This document shows, piece after piece, positions 1 to 5,403 of a stretch of DNA of 8,920 bases; position 1 is the first letter of the stretch; each line of letters starts with the position of its first letter. Below the pieces are notes generated by a model. The model ran no database searches. It was not told the origin of the DNA and saw only the letters and a list, made by a program, of their open reading frames with translations. Position numbers and translations under genes: made by a program. This DNA comes from Actinomycetota bacterium (GTDB lineage Bacteria; Actinomycetota; Aquicultoria; Aquicultorales; Aquicultoraceae). The DNA is taken from positions 1 through 8,920 of the forward strand of contig JASEIR010000099.1 of NCBI GenBank assembly GCA_030017355.1, written 5' to 3'.

Positions 1-37
1 TGGTGATAGGGTTGGCTAAGTGCAAGTAACATCACCA
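1..37. repeat. Short inverted repeat at window edge
   Basis: TGGTGAT at 1-7 is the exact reverse complement of ATCACCA at 31-37, leaving a 23-nt loop. It could be the end of an upstream transcript's hairpin or simply chance, because the window starts inside or next to it. No T-run follows, so it does not look like an intrinsic terminator. I see no gene in 1-62. Confidence 0.25.
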
Positions 38-62
38 CAAATCCAGATTATAGACGGCCAGT

Positions 63-106
63 ATTACAGTTACGTTACATGGAAGTTAATTGGAAGTTAA
101 TTTGAT
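63..106 (+). promoter_or_regulatory. GlnR-type box upstream of nrpR (four phased 11-bp repeats)
   Basis: Four consecutive 11-bp units start at 63, 74, 85 and 96. Each has (A/G)TTA at the same place: ATTACAGTTAC, GTTACATGGAA, GTTAATTGGAA and GTTAATTTGAT. Units two and three share 9 of 11 bases. An 11-bp tandem period is how OmpR-family dimers bind one face of DNA. The GTTAC-N6-GTTAA spacing fits the known actinobacterial GlnR pattern (GTnAC-N6-GaAAC). The box ends six bases before the predicted -35, a normal activator position, and a GlnR-like regulator is encoded in this window. Binding by that protein is inference; another OmpR-family regulator such as PhoP could use similar repeats. Confidence 0.55.
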
Positions 107-112
107 TCCAAG

Positions 113-141
113 TTGATTAGGAGCCGCAGCTTTTGTAAGAT
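113..141 (+). promoter_or_regulatory. Predicted sigma70-type promoter of nrpR
   Basis: TTGATT (113-118) and TAAGAT (136-141) each match the sigma70 hexamers at four of six positions, with a 17-bp spacer. Transcription would start near 148, about 60 nt before the nrpR start codon. A second possible -10, TATAAG at 141-146, overlaps it. The GlnR-type box lies just upstream and two palindromes lie at and after the start point, so the promoter looks both activated and repressed. Confidence 0.45.
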
Positions 142-154
142 ATAAGCTATATCT
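138..154. promoter_or_regulatory. Palindrome over the nrpR -10/start region
   Basis: AGATATA (138-144) and TATATCT (148-154) are exact reverse complements around AGC. The palindrome covers the predicted -10 end and transcription start, where a bound repressor would block polymerase. Its centre is about 25 bp from the centre of the stronger palindrome at 161-181. It is AT-rich, so chance is a real alternative. Confidence 0.3.
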
Positions 155-160
155 CAATAC

Positions 161-181
161 GGTAAACGGTTACCGTTTACC
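161..181. promoter_or_regulatory. Perfect 10-bp-arm palindrome, candidate NrpR operator
   Basis: Arm GGTAAACGGT (161-170) and its exact reverse complement (172-181) surround a single T. The site lies downstream of the predicted start point and 27 bp before the nrpR start codon, the usual place for an autoregulatory operator. Archaeal NrpR binds short palindromes of the type GGAA-N6-TTCC; this one has the same G-rich outer half and spaced symmetry but different bases. Assigning it to NrpR rests on position and symmetry only. Confidence 0.5.
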
Positions 182-208
182 TAAAAATGCGCTTGGTAGG
201 GAAATCAA

Positions 209-1210
209 TTGCAGGATATTGAAAGAAAAGTCATCGCGATTCTTAAAATTTTATCAGGTGAAAAGGAGCCAGTAGGAGCAGGCCAAATATCTAAGTTACT
301 TAAAAAACATGGGATTGATCTTACAGAGCGAGCAGTCCGATATCATTTAAAGATCACTGACGAGCGTGGCCTTACTAAACCAAACGGAAAAAAGGGGCGG
401 CTGCTTACTGACAAAGGCCGTGAGGAGGTTTCTAATGCTCTAGTAGCAGATAAGCTAGGGCTAGTTATCACAAAAATCGACACTCTTTCCTATTTAGCAG
501 ATGTAGACCTAAAAAAGAAATCTGGCAACGTAATCATTAATATATCCTTTATCCCACGCGAATTGTTTAAGAGCGCCCTTGAGACCATGCGCGATGCTTT
601 TGCTGCTAAGCTGGGCATTTGTGATTTAGTAGCTATAGCACATGGAGGCGAAACCCTGGGCAACATAGAGGTTCCGCGTGACTCCGTTGCATTTGGTTCA
701 GTTTGCAGCATAACTCTTAATAGCCTTTTTTTACAGGCGGGTATACCGATCGATTCAAGGTTTGGCGGCATTGTTCAATTCGAAAAAGGCAAAGCCTTGC
801 GATTTACAGACCTTATAACATACTCCGGAACAACAATCGATCCTCTTGAGATTTTTATTGCCAGTAAGATGACTTCTGTCCTTGAGGTATCTAAGACTGG
901 GAGCGGTAAGGTCCTTGCCAGCTTTCGAGACATACCAGCGGTTGCTCCCGAGAAAGCCTCGGTTATAATTGAGGATCTCAAGGAGGCGGGATTCTATGGA
1001 GTCTTGGCTTTCGGTAGGCCCGGCCAGCCTGTTCTTGAAATGGAAGTAAATCAGGGCCGTATTGGAATGGTATTTATGGGCGGATTAAACCCGTTGGCTT
1101 CTTTAGAAGAGGCCGGAATTAAAACAAATAGCCAGGCAATGAGTACACTTATCAACTATCAAAGGCTGGTAAATTTCTGGGACTTGCTTGAGTCTGAGAA
1201 AGGAGGTTGA
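209..1210 (+). CDS. nrpR: NrpR-type nitrogen repressor (winged helix + one NrpR/DUF128 domain)
   Basis: This is a cytoplasmic DNA-binding regulator of 333 residues. Residues 1-75 form a winged helix with the family-typical stretch around 39-66 (TERAVRYHLK, DERGLTK, then KKGRLLT). Residues from about 82 to 330 form one NrpR (DUF128) effector domain. In methanogens NrpR represses nif, glnA and other nitrogen genes and is released by 2-oxoglutarate; some archaeal forms carry two effector domains, others one as here. The start is TTG at 209: it follows a GGTAGGG sequence at suitable distance, and the ATG at 187 is out of frame. Upstream lie a GlnR-type box and a perfect palindrome, suggesting control by GlnR and by itself. 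The gltB2-like gene follows after 73 bp on the same strand. I am confident of the family; the targets are inferred from neighbours. Confidence 0.88.
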   Translation: MQDIERKVIAILKILSGEKEPVGAGQISKLLKKHGIDLTERAVRYHLKITDERGLTKPNGKKGRLLTDKGREEVSNALVADKLGLVITKIDTLSYLADVDLKKKSGNVIINISFIPRELFKSALETMRDAFAAKLGICDLVAIAHGGETLGNIEVPRDSVAFGSVCSITLNSLFLQAGIPIDSRFGGIVQFEKGKALRFTDLITYSGTTIDPLEIFIASKMTSVLEVSKTGSGKVLASFRDIPAVAPEKASVIIEDLKEAGFYGVLAFGRPGQPVLEMEVNQGRIGMVFMGGLNPLASLEEAGIKTNSQAMSTLINYQRLVNFWDLLESEKGG

Positions 1211-1235
1211 TTTCTAGCGTAATTAATAGCTTAAT
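1207..1235 (+). promoter_or_regulatory. Possible promoter between nrpR and the GltB2-like gene
   Basis: TTGATT at 1207-1212 repeats the -35 hexamer proposed for nrpR and is followed, after 17 bp, by CTTAAT (1230-1235), which matches the -10 consensus at four of six positions. It starts in the nrpR stop region. With only 73 bp between the genes and no terminator, co-transcription with nrpR is at least as likely. Confidence 0.25.
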
Positions 1236-1283
1236 GATAAGTTCTAAATTGCTTTTAAAACCTGTTGCAAGAGGAGAGGAAAA

Positions 1284-2921
1284 ATGAACTTACAACGTCC
1301 AAACGCAAATGATGCTACGCAAACATCCAATCGCTCGCGTAGTGTAGTGCCTGGGTCTGGTCTTTGTAGCCGTTGCGAAGACGGATGCCGGGGAAATTGC
1401 GAAGTATTCAAATCATCATTTCGTGGAAGAGAGGTTCTTTACCCAGGTCCATTTGGTACGATAACAGCTGGTGCCGACAAGGATTACCCAGTAGATTACT
1501 CTCACCTCAATATTATGGGATATGCGCTGGGCGCAAAAGGGCTGCCTGAAGGTCAGGTTGGAAACCCAGATAACACACTGTTCCCTATGGTCAACACAGA
1601 GACCGAGTATGGTGTAACAAATAAGGTAAAAATGCGCGTGCCAATTTTTACCGGAGCACTGGGCTCCACCGACATCGCTCGCATTAACTGGGAACATTTT
1701 GCTGCTGGCGCAGCTATTTCCGGCGTATCCATTGTCTGCGGTGAAAACGTCTGCGGTATCGATCCTCAGGCCGAGTTTAAAAACGGAAAAGTTGTTGAAT
1801 CACCTGAGATGCGCCGGCGTGTGGAGACCTACAAGAGATGGCATGAGGGATACGGTGATTTAATTGTTCAGTTAAACGTGGAGGACACTCGATTTGGTGT
1901 AGCTGAATACGTAATCGAAAAGCTCGGCGTAGAAACAATCGAGCTGAAATGGGGCCAGGGCGCTAAGTGTATTGGTGGTGAGATTAAGGTTAATTCTCTA
2001 GAGAGAGCCCTTGAACTCCAAAAGAGAGGCTACCTTGTAACACCCGACCCGTCGCTTGAAGCCAACCAGATTGCTTTTCGTGACGGAGCACTAAAGCAGT
2101 TTGAAAGACATTCACGCCTTGGCTTTGTTGATTACGAAGGTTTTATGAAAGAGGTTGAAAGGTTGAGAAATCTCGGCGCAAAGCGCATCACCTTGAAAAC
2201 CGGGGCCTATCCAATGAGGGAATTAGCCTTGGCTATTAAATGGGCTTCAGATGCAAAGCTCGACCTACTTACTATCGATGGTGCACCTGGTGGCACAGGT
2301 ATGAGCCCATGGAGGATGATGGTTGAGTGGGGCGTGCCAACTTTTTATCTGCAGTGCATGACTTATGAATTGGCTGAGAAGCTACGCGAAAAGGGCGCTT
2401 TTGTACCTGACCTTGCTATGGCTGGAGGTTTTTCAACAGAAGATCATGTCTTCAAAGTTCTAGCCATGGGTGCGCCACACTTCAAAGCTGTTTGCATGGG
2501 AAGAGCATTGATGATTCCTGGAATGGTTGGCAAGAACATTGCTCAGTGGCTACAAAAAGGTCCAGAACACCTACCAAAGGTAGTATCACAATATGGAACC
2601 ACAATTGAGGAAATCTTTGTTAACTATGAAGAGCTTGTCATCAAATATGGCAAGGATACTGTGAAAGACATGCCGCTTGGGGCAGTTGCATTCTACACAT
2701 TTGCAGACAAAATTAAAGTAGGACTCCAGCAACTTATGGCCGGAAGCCGCAACTACTCAATCTCAACTATAGGACGAAGTGACTTAATGGCATTAACAGA
2801 AGAAGCCGCCAAGATCTCAGGCATCCCGTACGTCATGGATGCATATCGTGAGGAAGCTATGCAAATAATCGAGGGCGATTTCTCGTGCCTAGAGGAAACA
2901 CCGCAAGTAGCTAAGATTTAG
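1284..2921 (+). CDS. FMN-domain glutamate synthase family protein (GltB2-like), with N-terminal Cys motif
   Basis: At 545 residues this matches the stand-alone FMN-binding glutamate synthase proteins rather than the large fused GltB. The TIM-barrel carries the family's GQGAK...GGEI segment (224-234), a basic ITLKTG segment (302-307) and the FMN/phosphate loop IDGAPGGTGMSP (331-342). In glutamate synthase this domain combines 2-iminoglutarate formation with electron transfer. Two things differ. A cysteine motif C28-x2-C31-x3-C35-x3-C39 sits at the N-terminus and could hold an Fe-S cluster, and the C-terminal CxxxxxCxxxxC that binds the 3Fe-4S cluster in canonical GltB is absent (only C404 lies near it). 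The ATG has a strong purine-rich ribosome site (AAGAGGAGAGGAA), part of an 18-nt sequence repeated at 3808-3825. GltB3, ferredoxin and reductase partners are on the other strand. Glutamate synthase activity is plausible but not certain, since related enzymes may have other substrates. Confidence 0.82.
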   Translation: MNLQRPNANDATQTSNRSRSVVPGSGLCSRCEDGCRGNCEVFKSSFRGREVLYPGPFGTITAGADKDYPVDYSHLNIMGYALGAKGLPEGQVGNPDNTLFPMVNTETEYGVTNKVKMRVPIFTGALGSTDIARINWEHFAAGAAISGVSIVCGENVCGIDPQAEFKNGKVVESPEMRRRVETYKRWHEGYGDLIVQLNVEDTRFGVAEYVIEKLGVETIELKWGQGAKCIGGEIKVNSLERALELQKRGYLVTPDPSLEANQIAFRDGALKQFERHSRLGFVDYEGFMKEVERLRNLGAKRITLKTGAYPMRELALAIKWASDAKLDLLTIDGAPGGTGMSPWRMMVEWGVPTFYLQCMTYELAEKLREKGAFVPDLAMAGGFSTEDHVFKVLAMGAPHFKAVCMGRALMIPGMVGKNIAQWLQKGPEHLPKVVSQYGTTIEEIFVNYEELVIKYGKDTVKDMPLGAVAFYTFADKIKVGLQQLMAGSRNYSISTIGRSDLMALTEEAAKISGIPYVMDAYREEAMQIIEGDFSCLEETPQVAKI

Positions 2922-2949
2922 AGACGTTAAGGTAATTATTTGATATTTT

Positions 2950-2981
2950 AAAATGGGTACTTTAAACAGTGCCCATTTTTT
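2950..2981 (+). terminator. Intrinsic terminator after the GltB2-like gene, possibly bidirectional
   Basis: AAAATGGGTAC (2950-2960) pairs with GTGCCCATTTT (2969-2979) through ten Watson-Crick pairs and one G-U pair, with an 8-nt loop and a run of six Ts at its end. It lies 28 bp after the GltB2-like stop codon. On the minus strand it lies just after the nadE stop (2987) and also ends in a T-rich stretch, so it probably serves both convergent genes. Confidence 0.85.
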
Positions 2982-2986
2982 GCTTA

Positions 2987-3736
2987 TTAATTCTCTTCAC
3001 TCACCATTGGAGGCATATGCCTCTTATGCTTACTAACCCTTATCATTCGCTCAATGCGGTCTTGTGCTGGTTTGTTAGTGTGGCCAGTCAGTATATATTC
3101 ATCCAGCTCTTGATAAGACACGCCCATTTCAGCCTCATCGGTCTGGCCGCCCCACAAACCAGCAGTTGGAGGCTTTTCTATAATCTCTTTAGGGACGCCA
3201 AGGTGTTCTGCAAGCATCATGACCTGCGTTTTTACTAGGTGCGCAATTGGCAGTATATCAACAGCACCATCGCCATACTTTGTGAAATAACCAACCGTTA
3301 TCTCACTTTTGTTTCCAGTGCCAGCAACAACATAGTTCAAGCGGTTAGCATAATAATACAAAGTTACCATCCGCAGCCTTGGCTTTATATTAATTGCTGC
3401 TGTATCTCCCTTGGTATGGGGATCCGCCTTTGGGTCAAGCAGGGTCAAGAAGCTATCATAGATGGCATCAAGCACGACCGTTCTTGTTGGGATATCAAGC
3501 TTTCTTGCCACTAGGCCTGCGTGTTCCACATCGAGCGAGCTGCTGTGACAGGGCATTATTAGACCCAGTATGTTTTTTGGCATAGCCTTCTTGCATAGAG
3601 CTGCAACAACAGCCGAGTCTACTCCTCCACTTATACCAAATACCAACCCCTGGAGTCCATTTTTAGCAACATACTTTCTTAACCAATTAACTATTTTTTC
3701 TTCTTCGTGTTTAGCATCAAATTCAAGCTCTCTCAT
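2987..3736 (-). CDS. nadE: NH3-dependent NAD+ synthetase
   Basis: NadE amidates deamido-NAD+ to NAD+ in the cytoplasm using ATP and ammonia. At 249 residues it is the short ammonia-dependent form: there is no N-terminal glutaminase (nitrilase) domain. The ATP pyrophosphatase P-loop SGGVDS is at 36-41. Further family signatures are INIKPRLRM (115-123), GTGNKSE (139-145), TKYGDGAVD (152-160) and the substrate loop KPPTAGLWGGQTDE (188-201). It lies downstream of glnA on the same strand after a gap of about 180 bp that holds a hairpin and a plus-strand promoter, and it is convergent with the GltB2-like gene. The ATG at 3736 has no clear Shine-Dalgarno sequence. A minus-strand -10-like TATTAT near 3783-3788 would give a leader of about 40 nt, but no good -35 is visible. 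Like GlnA it consumes ammonia, which may explain its place here. Confidence 0.9.
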   Translation of the reverse strand: MRELEFDAKHEEEKIVNWLRKYVAKNGLQGLVFGISGGVDSAVVAALCKKAMPKNILGLIMPCHSSSLDVEHAGLVARKLDIPTRTVVLDAIYDSFLTLLDPKADPHTKGDTAAINIKPRLRMVTLYYYANRLNYVVAGTGNKSEITVGYFTKYGDGAVDILPIAHLVKTQVMMLAEHLGVPKEIIEKPPTAGLWGGQTDEAEMGVSYQELDEYILTGHTNKPAQDRIERMIRVSKHKRHMPPMVSEEN

Positions 3737-3778
3737 TATTAGGCCAACTTATCAATCCATCGATTTATTACTATTCCA

Positions 3779-3787
3779 TGTTATAAT
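3779..3787 (+). promoter_or_regulatory. Perfect extended -10 promoter, plus strand
   Basis: TGTTATAAT matches the extended -10 consensus TGnTATAAT exactly. No good -35 is needed or seen. Transcription would start about seven bases downstream, at 3794-3795, the first base of a perfect 14-bp stem. The only plus-strand candidates downstream are the structured element and a 44-codon ORF, so this promoter is not explained by an ordinary gene. The hexamer is nearly symmetric and may also serve nadE on the other strand. Confidence 0.55.
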
Positions 3788-3793
3788 ATGAAC

Positions 3794-3870
3794 ATTGGGT
3801 AAAGGGAGTTGCAAGAGGAGAGGAACTAATGTTCCAGATTCCATATCCCTTTACCCAATTCGCTTTTAGC
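3794..3870 (+). ncRNA. Candidate structured small RNA between nadE and glnA
   Basis: ATTGGGTAAAGGGA (3794-3807) pairs perfectly with 3846-3859. The 38-nt loop holds GTTGCAAGAGGAGAGGAA (3808-3825), identical to the ribosome-binding region of the GltB2-like gene, and an inner hairpin GGAAC-TAAT-GTTCC (3822-3835). An extended -10 promoter puts the 5' end at the first stem base. After the stem comes a T-rich stretch (TCGCTTTTAGCTTT), a weak terminator at best, so the 3' end is uncertain: the RNA could be about 75 nt or run on, antisense to glnA. It may act as a decoy or sponge for whatever binds the shared purine-rich sequence, or as a leader that hides the start codon of the small ORF inside it. 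No known RNA family is recognised. Confidence 0.4.
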
Positions 3871-3963
3871 TTTATAGAATCAGGATTTGTTGCCTTATAC
3901 CCTCCTCTATATTCGAGCTATAGAATAGGAAGATATCTTTTTATCTCATATTCCGTTACCTGA
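3829..3963 (+). CDS. Possible 44-residue small protein, overlapping glnA 3' end
   Basis: The ORF begins with ATG at 3829, three bases after the strong ribosome-like sequence GAGGAGAGGAA, the same one used by the GltB2-like gene, and it follows an extended -10 promoter. The predicted peptide is rich in Phe, Tyr, Ser and Ile, with few charges, and has no recognised domain. Its last 46 bases overlap the 3' end of glnA on the other strand, so much of its sequence is constrained by glnA. The start codon lies inside a small hairpin. It could be a leader peptide, a short real protein or a chance ORF, and the last is quite likely. Confidence 0.2.
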   Translation: MFQIPYPFTQFAFSFIESGFVALYPPLYSSYRIGRYLFISYSVT

Positions 3964-5261
3964 GTTCTATAGGCATCCCATTCGGCCTTCTTGTTCCTCA
4001 ACAGATACTCAAATACATGGTCACCTAAAGCTTTTCTCAAAAGCGTACTACCCTCAGCAAGCTGGATGGCTTCTTTCAGACTGCCTGGCAGAGAACCAAT
4101 TCCAGCAGCTAAGCGCTCTTCATCCGTCATCTCGTAAATGTTATTGCTTGCTTCAGGCGGAAGCTCGTAATTTCTTTCAATTCCTTCAAGACCTGCTGCA
4201 AGCATTACTGCAAATGCAAGGTATGGGTTGCAAGCTGGGTCTGGGCTTCTTAGTTCTATTCTGGTTGCAGCCTCTTTCCCAGGTTTATACATAGGAACTC
4301 TAACGAGAGCGCTTCTATTGCGACGGCTCCAGCAGATATAGACAGGAGCCTCATAGCCAGGAACCAGCCTCTTATATGAGTTAACCCACTGATTTAAAAC
4401 AAGTGTGATTTCCGGTGCATGCTTAAGGATGCCTGCAATATAACCCTTCGCATCTTTTGAAAGATGGTGCTTATCCTTTGGATCAAAGAATGCATTCTTA
4501 TCTCCTTTAAAAAGAGATTGGTGAGTATGCATTCCACTTCCGTTTTCACCATAAATTGGTTTCGGCATAAAAGTAGCATAAATTCCATGCTCCTGTGCGA
4601 TTTCTTTTACAGCTAAACGGTATGCCATTACGTTATCTGCCATAGTCAAGGCATCAGCATACCTTAAATCAATCTCATGTTGGCTTGGTGCAACCTCATG
4701 ATGGGAATACTCTACAGTAATGCCCATACTTTCAAGAGCAAATATTGTATCCCTTCTGAATGGCGTTGCAAGATCAAGAGGTGTTAGGTCAAAATAGCCA
4801 CCCTTGTCTAAAACTTCAGTTCCGTTGCTATCTTTAAAATAGAAGTATTCGAGCTCTGGCCCGACATACATCGTGTAGCCCATTTCAGCGGCCCGCTCAA
4901 GATTTCTTTTTAAAATATATCTTGGGTCACCATCAAACGGTGAGCCATCAGGCAGCTGTATATCACAAAACATTCTAGCTACCTTGACATCCTTAGACCA
5001 GGGAAGAAGCGTAAATGTTGTTGGATCAGGCTTCGCAACCATATCTGATTCTTCGATTCTAGTGAAACCCTCAATTGAGGAACCATCAAAACCCATGCCT
5101 TCCTCAAAGGCTAATTCAAGCTCTGCTGGCGAGATAGCAAAGCTTTTCAAAACACCTAAGACATCAGTAAACCAAAGCCTAATAAACTGAATGTTTTTAT
5201 CTCTTACCTGCTTAAGAACATACTCGGCGTCCCTTTGATTTGAAACTGTCATTTTTGCCAA
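3918..5261 (-). CDS. glnA: Glutamine synthetase type I (GSI-alpha-like)
   Basis: GlnA makes glutamine from glutamate, ammonia and ATP and normally works as a cytoplasmic dodecamer. Signatures, numbered from the chosen start, include GFDGSSIEGF (57-66), the metal-binding GPELEYF, the ATP-site stretch KPIYGENGSGMHTH and the Arg-rich RIELRSPDPACNPYLAFA. The length of 447 residues and lack of the NLYDLPPEE adenylylation segment point to the GSI-alpha form, controlled by feedback rather than adenylylation. An Arg in GFTRIEESD matches the feedback-inhibition Arg of Bacillus GlnA. The longest frame starts at 5303, but the ribosome site at 5266-5280 lies inside it, so TTG at 5261 (giving MAKMTVSNQ) is preferred; ATG at 5252 is possible. 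glnR lies directly upstream, and a GlnR-type box covers the promoter. Confidence 0.95.
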   Translation of the reverse strand: MAKMTVSNQRDAEYVLKQVRDKNIQFIRLWFTDVLGVLKSFAISPAELELAFEEGMGFDGSSIEGFTRIEESDMVAKPDPTTFTLLPWSKDVKVARMFCDIQLPDGSPFDGDPRYILKRNLERAAEMGYTMYVGPELEYFYFKDSNGTEVLDKGGYFDLTPLDLATPFRRDTIFALESMGITVEYSHHEVAPSQHEIDLRYADALTMADNVMAYRLAVKEIAQEHGIYATFMPKPIYGENGSGMHTHQSLFKGDKNAFFDPKDKHHLSKDAKGYIAGILKHAPEITLVLNQWVNSYKRLVPGYEAPVYICWSRRNRSALVRVPMYKPGKEAATRIELRSPDPACNPYLAFAVMLAAGLEGIERNYELPPEASNNIYEMTDEERLAAGIGSLPGSLKEAIQLAEGSTLLRKALGDHVFEYLLRNKKAEWDAYRTQVTEYEIKRYLPIL

Positions 5262-5265
5262 AAAT

Positions 5266-5280
5266 ATCACCTTTCCTCCA
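5266..5280 (-). promoter_or_regulatory. glnA ribosome binding site that sets the start
   Basis: The minus-strand sequence TGGAGGAAAGGTGAT matches the anti-Shine-Dalgarno in two parts. It lies 4-18 bases before TTG 5261 and 13 or more before ATG 5252, and it is downstream of the ATG at 5303. This argues against the longest frame and favours a start at 5261, with 5252 second. Confidence 0.6.
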
Positions 5281-5310
5281 AAGATTTGCGAGTAACAGAA
5301 CACCCGTGCT

Positions 5311-5339
5311 AGTATACGGGCGAAATGTTACATTCATGT
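5311..5339 (-). promoter_or_regulatory. Predicted glnA promoter
   Basis: On the minus strand TATACT (5316-5311) is a good -10. The -35 position (5339-5334) reads ACATGA, a poor match, and lies inside the phased GlnR-type repeats. This is the usual look of an activator-dependent promoter. Transcription would start near 5304, leaving a leader of about 43 nt. CCCGT (5303-5307) and ACGGG (5316-5320) form a small inverted repeat across the -10. Confidence 0.45.
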
Positions 5340-5368
5340 TACATCTAGATTAATTTAAGGTTAAGTTT
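5325..5368 (-). promoter_or_regulatory. GlnR-type box at the glnA promoter (four phased 11-bp repeats)
   Basis: Read on the glnA strand, the units are TTAAC-N6-TTAAT-N6-GTAAC-N6-GTAAC with an exact 11-bp period. The two promoter-proximal units share ATGTAACAT. This fits the actinobacterial GlnR pattern GTnAC-N6-GaAAC. The box overlaps the weak -35 of glnA, so bound GlnR could replace -35 contacts, and it lies between glnA and glnR itself. A related four-unit box occurs upstream of nrpR at 63-106. Confidence 0.65.
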
Positions 5369-5403
5369 TTGCACAAGCTTTTAATTCAAAATCACTCATT
5401 ATC

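Noticed and set aside
1..37. tRNA or riboswitch at the window start
   Set aside because: The 7-bp inverted repeat encloses too few bases for a tRNA, and no anticodon or T-arm pattern or known riboswitch core is visible.
1201..1209. AGGAGGTTG at the end of nrpR, a perfect Shine-Dalgarno sequence
   Set aside because: No start codon with a lasting frame follows at 5-12 bases. It encodes the last residues of NrpR (KGG) and the stop region.
1234..1287. A 17-codon ORF whose TGA overlaps the ATG of the GltB2-like gene
   Set aside because: Its ATG has no ribosome site at usable distance (the AGGAGG at 1201-1206 is 27 nt away), and its 3' half is just the ribosome site of the next gene. Overlap is probably chance.
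2969..3791. Several plus-strand ORFs opposite nadE
   Set aside because: They lie antisense to a gene with clear NadE motifs, have no domains or ribosome sites and are shadow frames.
3794..3859. The 14-bp stem as an intrinsic terminator for glnA on the minus strand
   Set aside because: The loop is long (38 nt) and the minus-strand sequence after the stem (GTTCATATTATAAC) lacks a T-run.
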